From: Archangium lansingense
Lineage (GTDB): Bacteria; Myxococcota; Myxococcia; Myxococcales; Myxococcaceae
Assembly (NCBI RefSeq): GCF_026626635.1
Contig: NZ_JAPNKA010000001.1
Location: 10,276,501-10,340,500 of the forward strand
Direction of reading: 5' to 3'
DNA length: 64,000 bases
Numbering within the stretch: the first letter of the stretch is position 1; each line of letters opens with the position of its first letter. A program made the position numbers and the translations under genes. Positions 33,182 to 42,040 of the stretch are shown here, in pieces. The notes under the pieces are model-generated. The model was not told where the DNA came from. It saw nothing but the letters and a program-made list of their open reading frames with translations, and did not search any database.

Positions 33182-35161
33182 ATGCGCCCAAGGCTTCCCG
33201 CACTCCTCCTGACCTTCAGCCTCAGCGCCCTCGGTGGGTGCATCACCACCAAGGCCGCCCCTGCCCCGCTCACCGAGGAGCAGCAGCTCGCCACCGAGGG
33301 GGCCCGGCTCGCCGCCGAAGCCTCGGCCCTGCTCAAATCGCAGGACCTGCTGGTGTGGAGCTACTGGGCCGAGGGGGGCCACGCGGACATGGTCTCCACG
33401 TACGAGGGCAAGGAAGCGCTGTTCAGCCTCGACAGCATCCGGAAGCTCGACCAGCTGCGCCAGCGCACCACGGAGCCGCGCGAGCTGCGCGCCCTCACCG
33501 CGCTCCAGTCCCACTTCGCGGGCGAGTACCTGGCGCAACAGCTCGCCGAGATGAACGACGCCATCGCCAACCTGGAGGCGTCGCTGACCTTCCAGGTGGA
33601 CGGCCGCGAGGTGCGGTGGAGGGAGCTGGAGCGGCTGCTGGCCAACGAGCGCAGTGCCCCCCGGCGCAAAGCCCTCTACACCGCGGCCACGCCCGCGCTG
33701 GAGCGGCTCAACCCGCTCATCCAGCGGCGCGAGGAGCGCACGAAGGAGCTGGTGCGCGAGCTGGGTTACGCCTCCTACGAGGCCTTTGGCGGCGAGCTGC
33801 GGCAGGCGGACCTGGGCCGGCTGGCCCTGCTGGCCGAGGAGGTGCTGCAGGCCACCGAGGCGCCCTACAAAGAGGTGATGGAGCGGCTGGCCCAGCGCGA
33901 GCTGGGGATGCCCTTCGCCAACCTCACCCGTGCGGACCTGCCACGGCTGTTCCGCCCACGCGAGGTGGATGGACTCTTCCCCAAGGGGGATCAGCTGCTG
34001 CGCGCGCACGGCACCCTGTCGGGCATGGACATCGACCTGGGCGAGATGAAGAACGTGCGCATCGACGCGCGGGACGACGTGAAGCGCAAGAACCCGCGCC
34101 CGCTGTCGCTGGGAATCGAGGTGCCCGGGGACGTGCGGCTGTCCGTACGGCCCGTCGAGGGCGCGCTGGCACAGGCTCGGCTGCTGCACGAGGTCGGCCA
34201 CGCGGTGCACTACGCGTACACGAAGGAGCCGCGCTTCGAGCTGGCCAAGCTGGGCAACCCCACCGTCACCGAGGCGTACGCGGCCCTCTTCGAGGACCTG
34301 ATGGAGGACCCCGTCTGGCTGGAGGAGCACGCGGGGCTGACGGGCAAGGACCGCACCGCGTACCTGGCGGCCACGAGCGCCCACAAGCTGTTCCTCATCC
34401 GCCGCGCCGCGGGCCGGCTGCTGTACCAGCTCGCGCTGCACCGGGAGGAGGGCGTGGATGCCCGCGAGCTGTACAAGGCCATGCTCGAGCGCGTGGACGA
34501 GATGCCCGCGACGAATGATGACGTCGCTCGCTACCTGGTGGAGCAGGAGGACTTCTTCCAGTCCGCGGACAGCTTCCGCGCGTGGTTCCTCGCGGGCCAG
34601 CTCCAGGGTCAGCTCAAGGCGCGCTTCGGCCCGGCCTGGTGGCACGAACCAGAGGCCGGCAAGTTCCTCAAGGGGCTGTGGGCCCACGGCAATGCGCTCT
34701 CCGCGCGCGAAGTGGCCGAGAGCATGGGCGAGAAGAGCATCTCCCCAGACGTGCTCCTGCTGCGGCTGGGGACCACGTTGGGCGTGCCCATCAAGCTGGA
34801 CGCCCGCGATGAGAGCGAGGCCCCGCCCGTCGAGGCCCCCATGCCCACCGCCCCCGCCTCTCCCGAGAACACCCCGGCGGAGGCGCCCGCGGCTCCTGCA
34901 CAGGAGCCCGCTCCGGCGGCTCCGGCTCCGGCTCCGGTGACGCCCGCGCCCGCCTCCGAATCACAGCCCACTTCGGCTGCGCCCCGCCTGGCGCCCCGGG
35001 TGGCCCCGGCCTCGAAGATGGCCAAGGTCCCCGCATCGAAGAGCGCGAAGGCCCGGAAACCGGGCTCCCGGCAGGCCCGCGCCTCGAAGTCCGCCCAGAG
35101 CGTCACCTCCCGGAAGAAGGCTGGCTCCCGCCCGGCACACGGACACAAGTCCCGGCGGTAG
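33182..35161 (+). CDS. Lipoprotein zinc metallopeptidase with HEXXH motif and Lys/Ala-rich tail
   Basis: 659 aa. The signal ends in an exact lipobox, ALGGC, so it is lipidated. The catalytic motif LLHEVGHAVHYAY gives HEVGH near residues 336-340, and TVTEAYAALFEDLMEDP supplies the downstream Glu of gluzincin (M2/M3-like) enzymes. ELGYASYEAFGGELR and the long helical layout also fit an M2/M3 oligopeptidase. Residues after about 545 are a low-complexity Pro/Ala and then Lys/Ser/Ala-rich tail (KSAKARKPGSRQARASKSAQ), highly basic. Such a tail could bind peptidoglycan, LPS or DNA; that is inference. It is divergent from epmA by 30 bp. Confidence 0.8.
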   Translation: MRPRLPALLLTFSLSALGGCITTKAAPAPLTEEQQLATEGARLAAEASALLKSQDLLVWSYWAEGGHADMVSTYEGKEALFSLDSIRKLDQLRQRTTEPRELRALTALQSHFAGEYLAQQLAEMNDAIANLEASLTFQVDGREVRWRELERLLANERSAPRRKALYTAATPALERLNPLIQRREERTKELVRELGYASYEAFGGELRQADLGRLALLAEEVLQATEAPYKEVMERLAQRELGMPFANLTRADLPRLFRPREVDGLFPKGDQLLRAHGTLSGMDIDLGEMKNVRIDARDDVKRKNPRPLSLGIEVPGDVRLSVRPVEGALAQARLLHEVGHAVHYAYTKEPRFELAKLGNPTVTEAYAALFEDLMEDPVWLEEHAGLTGKDRTAYLAATSAHKLFLIRRAAGRLLYQLALHREEGVDARELYKAMLERVDEMPATNDDVARYLVEQEDFFQSADSFRAWFLAGQLQGQLKARFGPAWWHEPEAGKFLKGLWAHGNALSAREVAESMGEKSISPDVLLLRLGTTLGVPIKLDARDESEAPPVEAPMPTAPASPENTPAEAPAAPAQEPAPAAPAPAPVTPAPASESQPTSAAPRLAPRVAPASKMAKVPASKSAKARKPGSRQARASKSAQSVTSRKKAGSRPAHGHKSRR

Positions 35162-35181
35162 GTCGACCTCCGGAAACACGA

Positions 35182-35213
35182 AGGCCCCCGCCCGGTAACA
35201 CGGACGGAGGCCT
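35182..35213. terminator. GC hairpin after the metallopeptidase gene
   Basis: AGGCCCCCGCCCG (35182-35194) pairs with CGGACGGAGGCCT (35201-35213) over 13 positions with two mismatches and a GTAACA loop. It lies 20 bases after the stop and just before REP-like copy 6. No T tract. Confidence 0.55.
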
Positions 35214-35239
35214 CGGGGTACAACTCGGGGTCCTCGATA

Positions 35240-35276
35240 CCCTCACCCCGTCCCTCTCCCAAGGGGAGAGGGGAAG
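35240..35276. repeat. REP-like palindrome, copy 6
   Basis: CCCTCACCCCGT then CCCTCTCCC (35252-35260), loop AAG, GGGAGAGGG (35264-35272). It separates the convergent metallopeptidase and SPFH genes. Confidence 0.75.
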
Positions 35277-35278
35277 GG

Positions 35279-36346
35279 CTACAGCAGCTTCATCAGCTCC
35301 GCGCGCTTGGCGTTGTACTCGTCATCCGACAGCACGCCCGCGTCCTTCAGCTCCTTCAGCTCCTTCAGCCGCTGCGCCGGGCTGCGCGTGTCCGCAGGCG
35401 CCGCCGCGGGTGCCGGCTGCTGCTGATTCTGCTGCTGCTGCTGCTGCTGCTGATTCTGCTGCTGCTGGTTGGTGAACATCTGGGCCATGCCGAAGCCCAT
35501 GCCCATCCCCATGCCCTGCAGCCCCGCGCCGGCACCGCTGCCGTCACCGCCCTTGGCCATACCCTCGGCCGCGCCCAGCATCGCCTGGCCCTGCGCGTAC
35601 TGCTGGAAGCCGCCCGCCAGACGCGAGTACGCCACGTCCTTCGACAGCTTCTTCAGCGTCGCCTCGTCCTCCTCCTTGATGCTGACGTGGAAGTTCCCCA
35701 TCCGCACCACGGTCATGCCGTAGGTGTCCACGTGGGGCTTGAGACCGGCGATCACCTCGGTCTCGATCTCCTCCGTGTACGCGCCGCTCGTCACGTCCAG
35801 CAGCGGCCAGCGCTTCTTCACCAGCAGCTCGGCGATGCGATCTCGCGTCACCTTGAGCACCTGGCCCTTGAACCAGCCCAGGAAGTCCGCGTTGCTGGTG
35901 CGGCCCATGCCCACCAGGCCCACCACCAGCTTCTCCGGCTCCGTCACCCGGATGGAGAAGTCGCCGTACACCATGGTGCCAATGCCCAGCCCCGTCTCCG
36001 GGTCACGCACGTCACCGATGGGGCCTCCGAACTTCACGCCCGTGAACTCGCGCGTGGAGACGAAGAACACCTCGGCCATGAACATGTTGCCGCCGGTGAA
36101 CTTCTCCACGAAGCGCGACAGGAACGGGATGTTGCTGGTGTCCAGCTGGTGCCGCCCCGGCCCCAGCTTGCCCTCCACCTTCCCGTCCTTGACGAAGAGG
36201 GCGACCTCGTCCGCATCGACGGTGAGCTGGGTGAGCATCCGGATGTTCTTCTCCGGATACTTGTAGACAATCTCGCCCTTCGCCTCGTCGGCCCGCGCGA
36301 TGAAGTTGCGCTGCGCCTCGTCCTTGATCGTACCGAAGAATCCCAT
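35279..36346 (-). CDS. SPFH-domain protein with polyglutamine linker and C-terminal SHOCT domain
   Basis: 355 aa. The N-terminal two thirds (YKYPEKNIRMLTQLTVDADEVALFV, GRHQLDTSNIPFLSRF, DGDFSIRV-like GDFSIRVTEPEKLVVGLVG) is an SPFH (stomatin/band-7-like) domain of the YdjI/virion-core type. A glycine/Met-rich stretch (GMGMGMGFGMAQMF) and a Gln/Asn tract, two runs of four and eight glutamines plus three more, encoded by CAG repeats at about 35410-35470, join it to the C-terminal SHOCT helix pair (RLKELKELKDAGVLSDDEYNAKRAELMKLL). SHOCT often mediates oligomerisation. The protein probably forms large assemblies at the membrane or nucleoid. The polyglutamine tract is unusual for a bacterium. Confidence 0.85.
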   Translation of the reverse strand: MGFFGTIKDEAQRNFIARADEAKGEIVYKYPEKNIRMLTQLTVDADEVALFVKDGKVEGKLGPGRHQLDTSNIPFLSRFVEKFTGGNMFMAEVFFVSTREFTGVKFGGPIGDVRDPETGLGIGTMVYGDFSIRVTEPEKLVVGLVGMGRTSNADFLGWFKGQVLKVTRDRIAELLVKKRWPLLDVTSGAYTEEIETEVIAGLKPHVDTYGMTVVRMGNFHVSIKEEDEATLKKLSKDVAYSRLAGGFQQYAQGQAMLGAAEGMAKGGDGSGAGAGLQGMGMGMGFGMAQMFTNQQQQNQQQQQQQQNQQQPAPAAAPADTRSPAQRLKELKELKDAGVLSDDEYNAKRAELMKLL

Positions 36347-36529
36347 CGTGCTTTCGAAGCCTCCTGAGACCGCGTCGACTACCGGGTGCCCACGCCGCCC
36401 TACCCTCTAACGCATAGCGACCGGGTCCATTGCATGCCCGCCGATCGGACTTCCCCCGGCCTGCCCTGGGAACATGCCAGAGGTTACGCACCCTTGGCCA
36501 GTCAACCCGGCAATCCGCCGTCCGCTCGG

Positions 36530-37330
36530 CTACCCCCAACGGCTGATCAGCTGCTCCCGGTCCAGCAGGCGGATACTCGCCCACAGCAGCGCCGCGTCGA
36601 GCAGCAGCACCACCGCACCCTGCACCGCGTAATAGGCCAGCCCGGCATTCAAGAAGCCCGCCACCTGGCCGGCCACCAGCCCCACGAGCGGTAACACTAC
36701 GAGTGCGGAGAGTTGTTGCGCAGTGCGGGCCTCGGCGACGCGGGCGGAGATGAGCACCGCCACGCCGTTGCCGAAGAAGGCGAAGAGCGGCGCCAGCACC
36801 ACCACGCCGAAGAGCCACAGCGTGTTGGGCATCATCAGCCCCTGGCCCAGCGGCCACGCCACCACGTCCACGCCGACGCACAGCAGCACGAAGGCCACCC
36901 AGGTGATCAACACCGCCGGCACCAACGAGGCCAGGCTCTTGCCCGCCACCAGCTCCACCGCAGTCACCGGAGAGGCCAGCAGCGGCTCCAGCGTGCGCCG
37001 CTCCTTCTCCCCCGCCACACTTTGCGAGGAGATGAGAATGGGGACGAACACCGGCATCACCAGGAACATGCCGAACCAGTCCAGCAGCGTGCGCTCCACC
37101 AGGAAGCGCCCCGCGTTCGCGTTCAGGGGCAGAGTCGGGTCGTAGTAGAGGGCGATCACCCGGAGGTTGGGGTCGCTCGGGTCCCGCACGTAGGTCCACA
37201 CGACGACCATCGGCACCACCACCAGCACCATGGGCAGCGCCGCCATGGCCAGCAGCAGCGCCGGGTTCCTGCGCAGGTCCAGGAAGTCCTTCCAGAAGAC
37301 GGCCAACGCGCGCCGGGGACGGAACGCCAT
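36530..37330 (-). CDS. ABC-2 type transporter permease
   Basis: 266 aa from an ATG at 37330, just after the stop of the ATPase gene. It has about six membrane segments, and the NatB/ABC-2 hallmark QSVAGEKERRTLEPLLASPV after the second segment. Together with the ATPase gene directly upstream it forms an exporter of the Na+-efflux or drug-efflux type; the substrate is not predictable. The genes are translationally close (stop at 37333). Confidence 0.88.
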   Translation of the reverse strand: MAFRPRRALAVFWKDFLDLRRNPALLLAMAALPMVLVVVPMVVVWTYVRDPSDPNLRVIALYYDPTLPLNANAGRFLVERTLLDWFGMFLVMPVFVPILISSQSVAGEKERRTLEPLLASPVTAVELVAGKSLASLVPAVLITWVAFVLLCVGVDVVAWPLGQGLMMPNTLWLFGVVVLAPLFAFFGNGVAVLISARVAEARTAQQLSALVVLPLVGLVAGQVAGFLNAGLAYYAVQGAVVLLLDAALLWASIRLLDREQLISRWG

Positions 37331-37332
37331 GC

Positions 37333-38250
37333 TCACACCTTCCCCTCGCGGATGAGCTCCAGGTAGACCTCTTCGAGCGGGCGCTGGGCCGGCACCGCGC
37401 TGCGCACACGCGCTCCCGCCCCCACCAGGCACGCCACCACATCCGGGGCCTGGGCCTCGTCCTCCAGCATCACCCGCAGCCGCGCTCCCTCAGCCAGCAC
37501 GTTGGGGGCAAAGGGCAGCGCGGTCAGGGCTTGGACATAGTGTCCGGCCTCGCCCTCCACCTTCACCTCCAGCGCGCTGCCCGTGCGCCGCAGCTCGTTC
37601 ACCGGGGCCATCGCCAGCAGCCGCCCCTTCACCACCGCCACCCGCGTGCACAGCCGCTCCACCTCGGACAGGTTGTGCGAGCACAGCACGATGGTGCGCC
37701 CCTCCGCCGCCAGCTCCGCCACCGCGTCGCGCACCGTACGTGCCGACTCAGGGTCCAGGCCGCTGGTGGGCTCGTCCAGGAAGATGACCTTGGGGTCGTG
37801 CACCAGCGTGCGCACGATGGCCAGCTTCTGCCTCATGCCCTTGGAGAAGCTGCCGCAGGCATCGTTCTCGCGGCCGGCCAGCCCGAAGCGCTCCAGGTAC
37901 GCGCTGACCCGCGGCCAGACCTGACGCTCGTCCAGCTCGTGCAGCTTCATGAAGAAGCGCAGGTTGTCGCGCGCGCTGAGCCGCTCGTAGAGCCCGGGCT
38001 GCTCGGTGAGCAGTCCCACCACGCGCCGCAGCGCCTCACCGTCCGTGCGCACCGAGTGGCCCCAGACGCGGGCCTCCCCCTCCGAAGGCTGGAGGAGACC
38101 GGTGAGCATGCGCACCGTGGTCGTCTTCCCCGCGCCGTTGGGCCCGAGCAGGCCGAACACCTCACCGGAGCGGACCTCGAAGTCCAGCCCCTCCACCGCG
38201 GTGCGCGCGCCGAAGCGCTTGGCGAGTCCCTGGACGGAGATGCCGCTCAA
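37333..38250 (-). CDS. ABC transporter ATP-binding protein
   Basis: 305 aa from a TTG at 38250 that overlaps the stop of the glycosyltransferase gene upstream (TTGA). It has Walker A GPNGAGKTTT, Q-loop region LTEQPG, signature SFSKGMRQKL and Walker B VIFLDEPTSGLDP, then the H-loop CSHNLSEVE. The C-terminal 90 residues (LLAMAPVNELRRTGS...) fit the accessory domain of ABC-2 exporters. It pairs with the permease two bases downstream. No ATG precedes the conserved start, so TTG is the most likely initiator. Confidence 0.9.
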   Translation of the reverse strand: MSGISVQGLAKRFGARTAVEGLDFEVRSGEVFGLLGPNGAGKTTTVRMLTGLLQPSEGEARVWGHSVRTDGEALRRVVGLLTEQPGLYERLSARDNLRFFMKLHELDERQVWPRVSAYLERFGLAGRENDACGSFSKGMRQKLAIVRTLVHDPKVIFLDEPTSGLDPESARTVRDAVAELAAEGRTIVLCSHNLSEVERLCTRVAVVKGRLLAMAPVNELRRTGSALEVKVEGEAGHYVQALTALPFAPNVLAEGARLRVMLEDEAQAPDVVACLVGAGARVRSAVPAQRPLEEVYLELIREGKV

Positions 38251-40562
38251 TCGATGGTCACCAGGATGAACTTGTTGTTGATGTCGCGGTCGATGACGGT
38301 GACGGTCTTGTCGCCGCCCGCGGCCTGCTTGAGGACGCTGAGCCGGTTGTGCTCCACGAGCGCCCACTCGCGACCGGGCTGGTCCACGAAGGGCTTGAGC
38401 CGGGGCGCCTCGCGGATCTGCTTCACCTGGTTGCGCGAGTAGAACGTCTCACCACGCCAGTTCATCATGAAGGCGGTGATGGGCTCGGACGGCTTGCGCT
38501 GGGCGTAGTAGCGCCAGAACAGGTCACGCTGCGTCCAGTGGTGGGACAGGTCCACCCAATGGCCCCAGTTGAACCAGAGAGCGAAGCTGGCCGCGAGCGC
38601 CCAGAAGGTGCCGTACAGCATCACCCGCGAGCGCTGCACCGCCGCCACTGCCGCCAGGCCTCCGGCCACCGTGAAGACGAAGCCCAGGGCCATCTTCACG
38701 TTGACGGGCTGGGACAGGGACTTGAGGAGCGAGTCGCTCGCCGGCGGAAGGCGGACGGTGCGCACGAAGCCCATGGCTCCGCCCAGGAGCAGCGCCGCGG
38801 CGAGGATCCACAGCGCGGTGCGCGACTCCTCTCCGGCCTTGTAGGCCTGCCAGGCCACCCAGGCGCCCACGAGGAACAGGGCCCCGCCCATGAAGGGGGT
38901 GGCGGCCACCGTGCCGCGCAGGGCCATGGGCACGAGGAAGGCCCCGCCCACCGCCAGGCACAGCAGCGCCACCGCACGCGCATACACCGAGCCCTCCGCC
39001 TTCACCGGGAACACCCCCACGGCGAGGTAGGCGCCCACCGACAGCAGCACCAGCGTCAGCAGGTCTCCCATCCAAAGCGGGCGGGAGGCGAACATGGCGA
39101 TGGGCCGGGTGACGAGGTCGGAGGGGTACGGCCGGTCGTAGTTGTAGACGAAGAGGTCGGTGAAGTTCTTCGGGTTGTTGGCCAGGTCATGGCCCACGAG
39201 GATGAAGAGGATGAGCCCGAAGACGAGGCTCATCGCGTGGGCGGAGATGCCCTCCTCCCAGAGCCGGTCCACGAAGAGGGCGATGAGGACGGCGAGCCCC
39301 GGGAGCACCGGGAAGACGTAGTGGTGGAACTTGGTGGCGGAGGAGGCCAGCAGGGTGAAGGAGAAGGCCACCCAGAGCGCGGCCATGAGGGCTAGCTGGT
39401 CCGCTTTGTCCGGCGAGCGGGGCCGCAGCCGGGACACCAGCGCGAAGGCGCCCGGAACCAGCGCCACCCAGGGGAAGATGCCGAAGCCGCCCTGCTCGAT
39501 GAAGTAGATGAAGGTGCCACCCGGCGTGGTGGTGTGCACGCCCGCGCTCAGGCGGTTGAGGTGGTCGTGGATGAAGAAGCGGTACCAGAAGAGCTTGCCC
39601 TCGTCGTCCACGCCGTCGAAGAGGCTCAGCACGAGGTACCAGGGCACGGCCACCGCGCAGAACACGAGGATGCCCGTGCCCAGCTTCATCCGGTACATCT
39701 GCGCCCAGAGCACGGGCATGGGGCGCTTGCCCTCGCGCACCTCGGCGCGGAAGGGGGCCTCGAGCAGCCAGCGCAGGTGCCCGTTGAGGCTCTTCGCGTC
39801 GTAGGGGATGACGGCGAAGAGGGCATAGAGCACGAGGATGACGGCCGGCAGGCCCACGCCCAGCAGGCCCTTGGCCAGGGTGGACAGGCCCGCGAAGACG
39901 TAGAAGGCGTACCACCACCCGGCGCGGTGCTTCGTGGTGTCGTCCAGCTGGCCGATCATCGCGCACGCCATGGCGCACACCAGCGTGGTGACGAAGGGCG
40001 TGTCCGTCACCGTCTGCCGGGTGAGCAGGAAGTAGAGCGGCATGGTGGCCAGCACGAAGCCAGTGGCCAGGCCCGCACGCCGACTCACCACCCGCGCGAC
40101 AGCCAGGGACAGCAGCGACACCGCGGTGATGCTCAGCAGGGCGAAGGGCAGCCGCATGCCCCACTCGGTGTAGAGCCCCAGGGCGCCCTCGGTGCGCAGC
40201 GTGCCCACCACCTGCATGCCCAGCGCCTGCATCCACATGGTGAGCGGCGGCTTGGAGAAGAACCACGCGTTCTCCCAGAAGGGGTACACGTAGTCGCGGC
40301 GCTGGACCATCTCGCGGCCCACCTCGCCGTAGTGCGTCTCCCAGGGGTCCCACAGCCCCACCGCCCCCAGGTAGGGGATGAAGAGCAGCGCCGCGAAGGC
40401 GGCTGTCGCCAACGCCACGCGCAGTGTCGGCTCCAGCGCCATCCAGCGCTTCGCCCACGACTCCTGGTGGATGCCCTTGCCGAGGACGGCCTCGGTGAAG
40501 GTCTGCGGTTCCTGCTGCTGCGCTCCGTTGCTCGACACGGGGAACTCCGCCTCCGTCCGCAT
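38247..40562 (-). CDS. ArnT/PMT-like membrane glycosyltransferase (GT39/GT83 type)
   Basis: 771 aa. It has many membrane helices. The first luminal loop carries the family signature LWDPWETHYGEVGREMVQRR followed by YPFWENAWFFSKPPLTMWMQ, as in ArnT and protein-O-mannosyltransferase-like enzymes that use polyprenyl-phosphate sugars. About ten to twelve helices follow, with a C-terminal soluble part. It would transfer a sugar (for ArnT, 4-amino-4-deoxyarabinose to lipid A) on the periplasmic side. Its stop codon overlaps the start of the ABC ATPase gene, so it forms one operon with the exporter, suggesting an envelope-modification function. Confidence 0.85.
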   Translation of the reverse strand: MRTEAEFPVSSNGAQQQEPQTFTEAVLGKGIHQESWAKRWMALEPTLRVALATAAFAALLFIPYLGAVGLWDPWETHYGEVGREMVQRRDYVYPFWENAWFFSKPPLTMWMQALGMQVVGTLRTEGALGLYTEWGMRLPFALLSITAVSLLSLAVARVVSRRAGLATGFVLATMPLYFLLTRQTVTDTPFVTTLVCAMACAMIGQLDDTTKHRAGWWYAFYVFAGLSTLAKGLLGVGLPAVILVLYALFAVIPYDAKSLNGHLRWLLEAPFRAEVREGKRPMPVLWAQMYRMKLGTGILVFCAVAVPWYLVLSLFDGVDDEGKLFWYRFFIHDHLNRLSAGVHTTTPGGTFIYFIEQGGFGIFPWVALVPGAFALVSRLRPRSPDKADQLALMAALWVAFSFTLLASSATKFHHYVFPVLPGLAVLIALFVDRLWEEGISAHAMSLVFGLILFILVGHDLANNPKNFTDLFVYNYDRPYPSDLVTRPIAMFASRPLWMGDLLTLVLLSVGAYLAVGVFPVKAEGSVYARAVALLCLAVGGAFLVPMALRGTVAATPFMGGALFLVGAWVAWQAYKAGEESRTALWILAAALLLGGAMGFVRTVRLPPASDSLLKSLSQPVNVKMALGFVFTVAGGLAAVAAVQRSRVMLYGTFWALAASFALWFNWGHWVDLSHHWTQRDLFWRYYAQRKPSEPITAFMMNWRGETFYSRNQVKQIREAPRLKPFVDQPGREWALVEHNRLSVLKQAAGGDKTVTVIDRDINNKFILVTID

Positions 40563-40792
40563 GGGCCCACGCGCCCAGCATGGGTCGCGGCCTTATATCC
40601 CCGCCTCCCGCCCCGGTCGACCTCCGCCAGAGCCCGGTACCGTGTAGTCTGCCGCTCAGCGTGCCAGGAACTGCACACCCGGATGCACACCCACCTCTCG
40701 CCGGACCTCTCAACCAGGCGAGGGCATGCGCCTTGAATCCAACAGACCCGCCTTCCTCGCACGTCGCGGACCCCCCCCTCGGAGGCCAGCTC

Positions 40793-42028
40793 ATGATGAC
40801 GGCCGTGCTCCTCGCCCTCCTGCTCTCCCAGTCCGGAGGCGTCGAGGCTCCCCCCGGGCCAGCCCCCACGGGCAGCACCGTGACGTTCGCTCCTCCAGAG
40901 TCCCCCCTTCCCTCCCTGAAGTACCGGGAGCCCATCTGGTGCGGCCGGCTCGCGAGCTCGCTCCAGGTGCCCTCGGGCCGCTACCGGGTGCAGTGCGACG
41001 CGGCGGCCCGACGCTGCCTCGCCGTGCCCGACAAAGAGCTGGAGGCGGACGGGACGGAGAGTGACCGGCCCCTCGAGCGGGCGACGCCCTGCCGGGAGGA
41101 CCACGAGTACCTCCGCCAGCGCGTGGAGGAGGGCTACACCTTCGTGCCCGCCATCGCCGAGGCGCCTCCGGGCTGGTACCGCGACGAGCGCGGCCGGGTG
41201 ATGCAGTACAACTTCGATCTGCACCGGCGCGTCTGGCTGGGAGGCGCGTGGTCGCCGCTGTGGCGCTCGGGCGAGGAGCGGAACCTCTCCCGGGGCCGGG
41301 TGGACTTCGGCATCATCACCGAGTTCCCCGATGGCGAGAAGATGATGCGCCGCATCACCGTGCTCGACACCGAGCTGGTGCTGGGGGAGCAGTCGTCGCT
41401 CGATTCCACGCTGCTGCGCTACGACACCAACGTCCGGCAGGACAAGCCGCCCATCCGGGTGACGACCTTCTTCGGCAAGCCGCGCCGCTCGGACTTTACC
41501 TTCGACATGGGCGCGTGGCTGGAGGTGCTGCGCCTGGAGCTCCTGCGCCGCGGTGGCACCGAGAACATCTTCTACACCTTCGCCACCGGGCACCTGACGT
41601 TGGACCTCTGGCACTCGCGGGACCTGGTCTCGTACGTGCGCCTGCGCGCCGGCCCCTCGGTGGAGTATGACCGGACCAACGGCGTCTTCGCGCTCGTCCC
41701 CGGTGCCGTCTTCGAGGGGAGCCTCACGCTCGACCCGAATGGCTTCCACCACTTCACCTTCGGAGCAGAGGCCGAGAAGCTCCTGCTGGATCCGGAGGTG
41801 GGGGGCCGTGCGCACCACCCGGAGCGGCTGAGGGTGCGTGCCGGCTACGAGCTCATCCTCCTGGCCATCAACGACCAGCCCTTGAGCCTCGTGGTCGACG
41901 GACGGGGCCAGTGGCGGACCGACCTCCTGGACGAGCCTCCCGGCTGGGAGTGGTCCGCCAACATGGGTCTGCGCTTCTCGCTGTGGGCGCCCGCTCGCCG
42001 CTCCGCGCCCCTGACGACCTCTCGCTGA
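40793..42028 (+). CDS. Exported hypothetical protein, possible outer-membrane beta-barrel (first of a pair)
   Basis: 411 aa from an ATG at 40793 with GGAGG about eight bases upstream; an earlier open frame lacks a signal peptide. The signal (MMTAVLLALLLSQSGG) precedes a region with several Cys (WCGRL, VQCDAAARRC, CREDHEY) and then VEEGYTFVPAIAEAPPGWYRDERGRVMQYNFDLHRRVWLGG. The C-terminal half has alternating beta patterns (LTLDLWHSRDLVSYVRLRAGPSVEY) and ends with a barrel-like strand (NMGLRFSLWAPAR). The next gene encodes a shorter relative. Function unknown. Confidence 0.72.
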   Translation: MMTAVLLALLLSQSGGVEAPPGPAPTGSTVTFAPPESPLPSLKYREPIWCGRLASSLQVPSGRYRVQCDAAARRCLAVPDKELEADGTESDRPLERATPCREDHEYLRQRVEEGYTFVPAIAEAPPGWYRDERGRVMQYNFDLHRRVWLGGAWSPLWRSGEERNLSRGRVDFGIITEFPDGEKMMRRITVLDTELVLGEQSSLDSTLLRYDTNVRQDKPPIRVTTFFGKPRRSDFTFDMGAWLEVLRLELLRRGGTENIFYTFATGHLTLDLWHSRDLVSYVRLRAGPSVEYDRTNGVFALVPGAVFEGSLTLDPNGFHHFTFGAEAEKLLLDPEVGGRAHHPERLRVRAGYELILLAINDQPLSLVVDGRGQWRTDLLDEPPGWEWSANMGLRFSLWAPARRSAPLTTSR

Positions 42029-42040
42029 GGAGGGGCTGGG

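Noticed and set aside
36347..36529. Possible small gene between the SPFH and ABC permease genes
   Set aside because: No frame with a start, a ribosome binding site and sensible composition was found in the 183-bp gap.
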